Below are positions 4,427 through 7,284 of a DNA stretch of 7,284 bases, piece after piece. Position 1 is the first letter of the stretch; every line of letters starts with the position of its first letter. The DNA is from Longimicrobiales bacterium (GTDB taxonomy: Bacteria > Gemmatimonadota > Gemmatimonadetes > Longimicrobiales > Gaopeijiaceae), in contig JAKMDG010000557.1 in assembly GCA_022428035.1 (NCBI GenBank), positions 1 through 7,284 on the forward strand, read 5' to 3'. Both the position numbers and the translations under genes were made by a program. The notes below the pieces were generated by a model. The model made no database searches. It was not told where the DNA came from and worked only from the letters and a program-made list of their open reading frames with translations.

Positions 4427-6916
4427 ATGTTCCGTTCCTCCCGTCGACGACGCCGCTCGACGAACGAGTCCGTCACGTGCCAAATCGAGCCTCAACTCTC
4501 CGACCCAAGTCTACTCGTGCTCCGGTCTCCGCTTTCCCTCTCAGCCGCCCTCATCTTCGGCGTGGTCACCTTCTCGGTGAGCGCCACACCTGTCGCCGCG
4601 CAGGACCGATTCGGTGCCGCCGTGACAATGACCGGTATGGACGAGGTTGTCGTCCTCAAGCCGGGTGCTGCCGTGGGGCCTGCGGTGGCCTTCGTCTTCC
4701 GGCTCCAGTCGGACGGTGCCTGGACTGCAACGAATCGCCTCCAGAAGCTGCCGGGCGGATATCCCGGTGAGGCTCTGGTCGATGAGCTGACCGCAGGAGG
4801 AGATCTACTTCTCCTCGGCAGCGGCGACCCGGATGGACGCGAAGCGGGGCACGTGTACCAGAACGACGGCGACCGCTGGACACCTCGCGTTCGCCTCCCA
4901 CTGGATCCATCAGCTTCACGGAGTTCGGCGGGTCTCCCCGTCGGCGGGCTGGATATGCCGACCTTGACGCGGCTCATGGGACCGCCGCAGAGAAGCCTCG
5001 CGCTCTCTCCCGCCGGAACTCGGCTGGCCGTCTCGGGCGGGGCGCTCCCTCCAGGCAGAGTCCACGTGCTTCTCCGCGATGGCGAAGATTGGGCCCTCGA
5101 GGCCGCCCTCGACGTTGGGCAGGAATCGGGGGGGCTTCGCGCGGCTCTGGCTATCAACGACGATCATCTGATCGTGGGCACTCCCGGCGAAGGCCGCGGC
5201 GGAGCCGTCTACCTTTTCGCACGTAGCGGCGAGAGCTGGAGTCGGACACACCAGTTCGTGGCCGACTCGTTGGAGGCTGACGGCTTACTCGGAAACGCCG
5301 TAGCTCTCTCGGCTTCGGGGGACGAAGCCTTCGCATCCGCACCCGGCCGAAACCGTGTGCTCCGATTCACGCATGAGCCCGAGGGGGTCTGGTTTCGGGC
5401 CGAAGAACTGACACTCGCGGGCCAAGCTGCTCAGGATTCCGACGGATTCGGGACGTCGCTGGCTCTCGACGGCAACCGGCTACTGGTCGGGGCACCACGC
5501 GTCGACGACGGTCGGGGGCGGGTTTACGTCTTCAACCGCACCGCGCGGGGCTGGGAGCAAGGCCGCACGTTGGCACCCGGTGATCTTGCCCGAGCGGCGT
5601 TTGGCACCGCACTCGCGCTGAAGGGTGGGCGAGCCGTCGTTGGTGCGCCGGGCGTCTACGGAGACGATGGACGCGTCGTCGTGTTCGATCTCGACACCGA
5701 CGCGGGTCCCGTCTGGCTCGAGGCGGGCGAAGGGCTTCGAACGGTTGCAGGCCCGGAGCCGGTTCGGTGTGCAGACGGAGAGGCATCAGGCTTCCCATGC
5801 GACGGGGTGGACCTGGTCGCGTTCCTGCCACTCTCTGCACTTGGCGCAGAGCCTGGGGAGCGGATCACCGACATCTGGGGCTGGACGGATCCCGGGACCG
5901 GTCGCGAGTACGTGCTGGCGGGCCGGTCGGCCGGATTGGCATTCGTCGACATCACGGAGCCCGGGGTGCCCCGCCTTGTCGGCCTCATGCCCGCGAATCC
6001 CTCGTCAGCGCGGGACATCAAGGTCTACAGGGACTTCGCCTTTCTGACCGGTGATGGAGCCGGCGATCACGGCCTCCTGGTCTTCGACCTCACGCGTTTG
6101 CGAGGCGCCGCAGGCGCGCCGGCTACCTTCGAGCCGGACGCGCGCTACGACCGGGTCGCCAGCGCCCACAATCTGGTCATCGACACCGAGTCCGGCTTCG
6201 CGTACACCGTCGGCACGAATACCGGCGGACAGTCATGCGGGGGCGGGCTGCACATGATCGACATTCGCGATCCGCTCGAGCCGACCTTCGCCGGCTGCTA
6301 CACGGACACGGAGGGACTGATCTGGACCGGACGGACGCATGACGCGCAGTGCACCGTATACCATGGCCCGGATGAGACATACCAGGGCCGTCAGATCTGT
6401 TTTGCAGCCAACGAGACCGCCATGCGGATCGTGGACGTAACTGACAAGGCCGCCCCAGAGCCCATCTCGACAGCGAGCCACCCCGGCACGGCCTACGTGC
6501 ACCAGGGCTGGCTGACAGAAGACCATCGATATCTCTACGTGAACGACGAACTCGACGAGATCGTCGGCACGGCGGATCGGACCCGGACACTCATCTATGA
6601 CGTGGGCGAGCTCGACGATCCGATCCTCGTCGCGGAGCACCTCGGTCCCGATCAGGCCACCGATCACAACCTGTATATCTCGGGAACCCGAGCCTACCTC
6701 GCGAACTATCAGGCGGGCTTCCGAGTGCTGGACGTCTCCGACCCGGAAAGCCCGGTGGAGATCGGCTGGTTCGATACCACACCATATGGAGAGAATCCAC
6801 CCGGATTCGGAGGTGGCGCATGGACCGCCTGGCCCTTCTTCGAAAGTGGCATGGTCGTGGTCTCGAGTATCAACGAAGGATTGTTCATTGTGCGGCCACA
6901 GCGGCCGGTGATGTAA
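4427..6916 (+). CDS. Exported choice-of-anchor B family protein with N-terminal FG-GAP-type propeller
   Basis: Large exported protein of 829 residues, probably on the surface or in the periplasm; its biochemical role is unknown. A very basic start (RRRRR 6-10) leads to a hydrophobic stretch at about 37-51 and a likely signal-peptidase site near PVAAQ (55-59). Residues about 60-425 hold roughly seven degenerate units of the FG-GAP/integrin-alpha type; the clearest are GFGTSLAL...LLVGAP...VYVF (340-372) and AFGTALAL...AVVGAP...VVVF (391-421). Residues about 446-826 match the choice-of-anchor B (LVIVD-type propeller) family as I remember it: RCADGEASGFPCDGVDLVAF, GWTDPGTGREYVLAG, DIKVY, SAHNLVID, CGGGLHMIDIRDP, HDAQC, HQGW, DHNLY and a final EGLFIVRP. 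Conserved Cys and His residues of that family are present. The protein stops three residues after PQR, with no C-terminal anchor, sorting signal or membrane helix. The ATG has AGGA (4414-4417) at a 9-base gap; an in-frame GTG at 4517 would give a shorter, more classical signal peptide. Confidence 0.88.
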   Translation: MFRSSRRRRRSTNESVTCQIEPQLSDPSLLVLRSPLSLSAALIFGVVTFSVSATPVAAQDRFGAAVTMTGMDEVVVLKPGAAVGPAVAFVFRLQSDGAWTATNRLQKLPGGYPGEALVDELTAGGDLLLLGSGDPDGREAGHVYQNDGDRWTPRVRLPLDPSASRSSAGLPVGGLDMPTLTRLMGPPQRSLALSPAGTRLAVSGGALPPGRVHVLLRDGEDWALEAALDVGQESGGLRAALAINDDHLIVGTPGEGRGGAVYLFARSGESWSRTHQFVADSLEADGLLGNAVALSASGDEAFASAPGRNRVLRFTHEPEGVWFRAEELTLAGQAAQDSDGFGTSLALDGNRLLVGAPRVDDGRGRVYVFNRTARGWEQGRTLAPGDLARAAFGTALALKGGRAVVGAPGVYGDDGRVVVFDLDTDAGPVWLEAGEGLRTVAGPEPVRCADGEASGFPCDGVDLVAFLPLSALGAEPGERITDIWGWTDPGTGREYVLAGRSAGLAFVDITEPGVPRLVGLMPANPSSARDIKVYRDFAFLTGDGAGDHGLLVFDLTRLRGAAGAPATFEPDARYDRVASAHNLVIDTESGFAYTVGTNTGGQSCGGGLHMIDIRDPLEPTFAGCYTDTEGLIWTGRTHDAQCTVYHGPDETYQGRQICFAANETAMRIVDVTDKAAPEPISTASHPGTAYVHQGWLTEDHRYLYVNDELDEIVGTADRTRTLIYDVGELDDPILVAEHLGPDQATDHNLYISGTRAYLANYQAGFRVLDVSDPESPVEIGWFDTTPYGENPPGFGGGAWTAWPFFESGMVVVSSINEGLFIVRPQRPVM

Positions 6917-6957
6917 CCCCCCGGGCACGACTGACCTCAGAGAGGATTTTGAACTCA

Positions 6958-7284
6958 ATGGCGAAGAAGCGGCGCATGCAGCAGCCCCAGTCCAAGGGCT
7001 TCCGGCCCGGGAAGGAGCCGGCACATCTCAAGAAGAGGAGAGCCAAGGCCCAACTCGGAGCGGACGCCTCCTGGGCCCAGAAGCAGACCGTCGATGCGGT
7101 CGCAGGACGTAGCCCTGGAGAGGTCCGGTCCATGGTACAGCGATGGAGCACCGGCCTGTTCGCCGGTGGGCTGCTGCTCGGTGTGGCGGCGGTCTTTCTC
7201 TATGGCTGGTCAACGCCAGCGGGCATCGTCACGCACGTAGTCGCGGGCCTGCTCCTCTTTCTGGGTTATCGGGTCCGGAAGTCG
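6958..7284 (+). CDS. Small basic two-membrane-segment protein, unknown function (partial, runs off right edge)
   Basis: An open frame of 109 codons from ATG 6958 reaches the window edge without a stop. The N-terminal 60 residues are strongly basic (AKKRRM 2-7, LKKRRAKAQ 24-32) and probably disordered or nucleic-acid- or lipid-facing. Two hydrophobic segments follow at about 65-83 (GLFAGGLLLGVAAVFLYGW) and 88-104, joined by a short turn, with basic YRVRKS after the second. A cytoplasmic basic N-terminus with a helical hairpin in the membrane is the likely topology. AGAGGA (6941-6946) lies 11 bases upstream, a slightly long spacing. The gap from the preceding stop is 41 bases. I recognise no family, and the true C-terminus may lie only a few residues beyond the edge. 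Confidence 0.68.
   Translation, partial: MAKKRRMQQPQSKGFRPGKEPAHLKKRRAKAQLGADASWAQKQTVDAVAGRSPGEVRSMVQRWSTGLFAGGLLLGVAAVFLYGWSTPAGIVTHVVAGLLLFLGYRVRKS

Noticed and set aside
4492..5157. Minus-strand open frame (about 221 codons) opposite the propeller gene
   Set aside because: Ser/Arg/Pro-rich low-complexity translation typical of an antisense shadow in GC-rich DNA.
6233..7024. Long minus-strand open frame (about 263 codons) opposite the end of the propeller gene
   Set aside because: Antisense shadow: the plus-strand frame carries clear family motifs, and this frame runs across two plus-strand genes.
1..7284. CRISPR array, tRNA, rRNA, insertion sequence or attachment site
   Set aside because: No regularly spaced repeats, cloverleaf, transposase motifs or flanking direct repeats were seen on reading both strands.

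Overview
The window is a GC-rich bacterial chromosomal segment with tightly packed genes and strong third-position GC in the coding frames. The gene content (a choice-of-anchor B beta-propeller protein, a DEAD-box helicase of the common short bacterial type, and a PIPS-like CDP-alcohol phosphotransferase) and the residue-level feel of the proteins suggest Gemmatimonadota or a neighbouring environmental phylum. That placement is an inference from memory; no marker gene fixes it.

Layout: The left third is on the minus strand. A DEAD-box RNA helicase (about 663-1979) is followed, after a 60-base gap with a hairpin, by a CDP-alcohol phosphatidyltransferase that runs off the left edge (602 to 1). 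About 350 bases (1980-2329) separate the helicase from the plus-strand genes and must hold the divergent promoters. They contain a few short palindromes but no promoter I can call with confidence.

The right two thirds are all on the plus strand. An alpha/beta-hydrolase (2330-3436), a small protein of unknown function (3448-3711) and a class I methyltransferase-like protein (3734-4333) are separated by only 11 and 22 bases and look like one transcription unit. After a 93-base gap comes a large exported protein (4427-6916). It combines an N-terminal FG-GAP-type propeller with a C-terminal choice-of-anchor B (LVIVD-type) domain. A small basic protein with two membrane segments starts at 6958 and is cut by the right edge.

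Functional picture: the minus-strand genes cover RNA remodelling and phospholipid headgroup synthesis. The plus-strand group consists of enzymes of unknown substrate plus an exported propeller protein. I see no mobile element, CRISPR array, tRNA, rRNA or recognisable defence system, and I did not find a convincing new multi-gene system. The most interesting items are the architecture of the large exported protein and the unassigned small-protein/methyltransferase pair.
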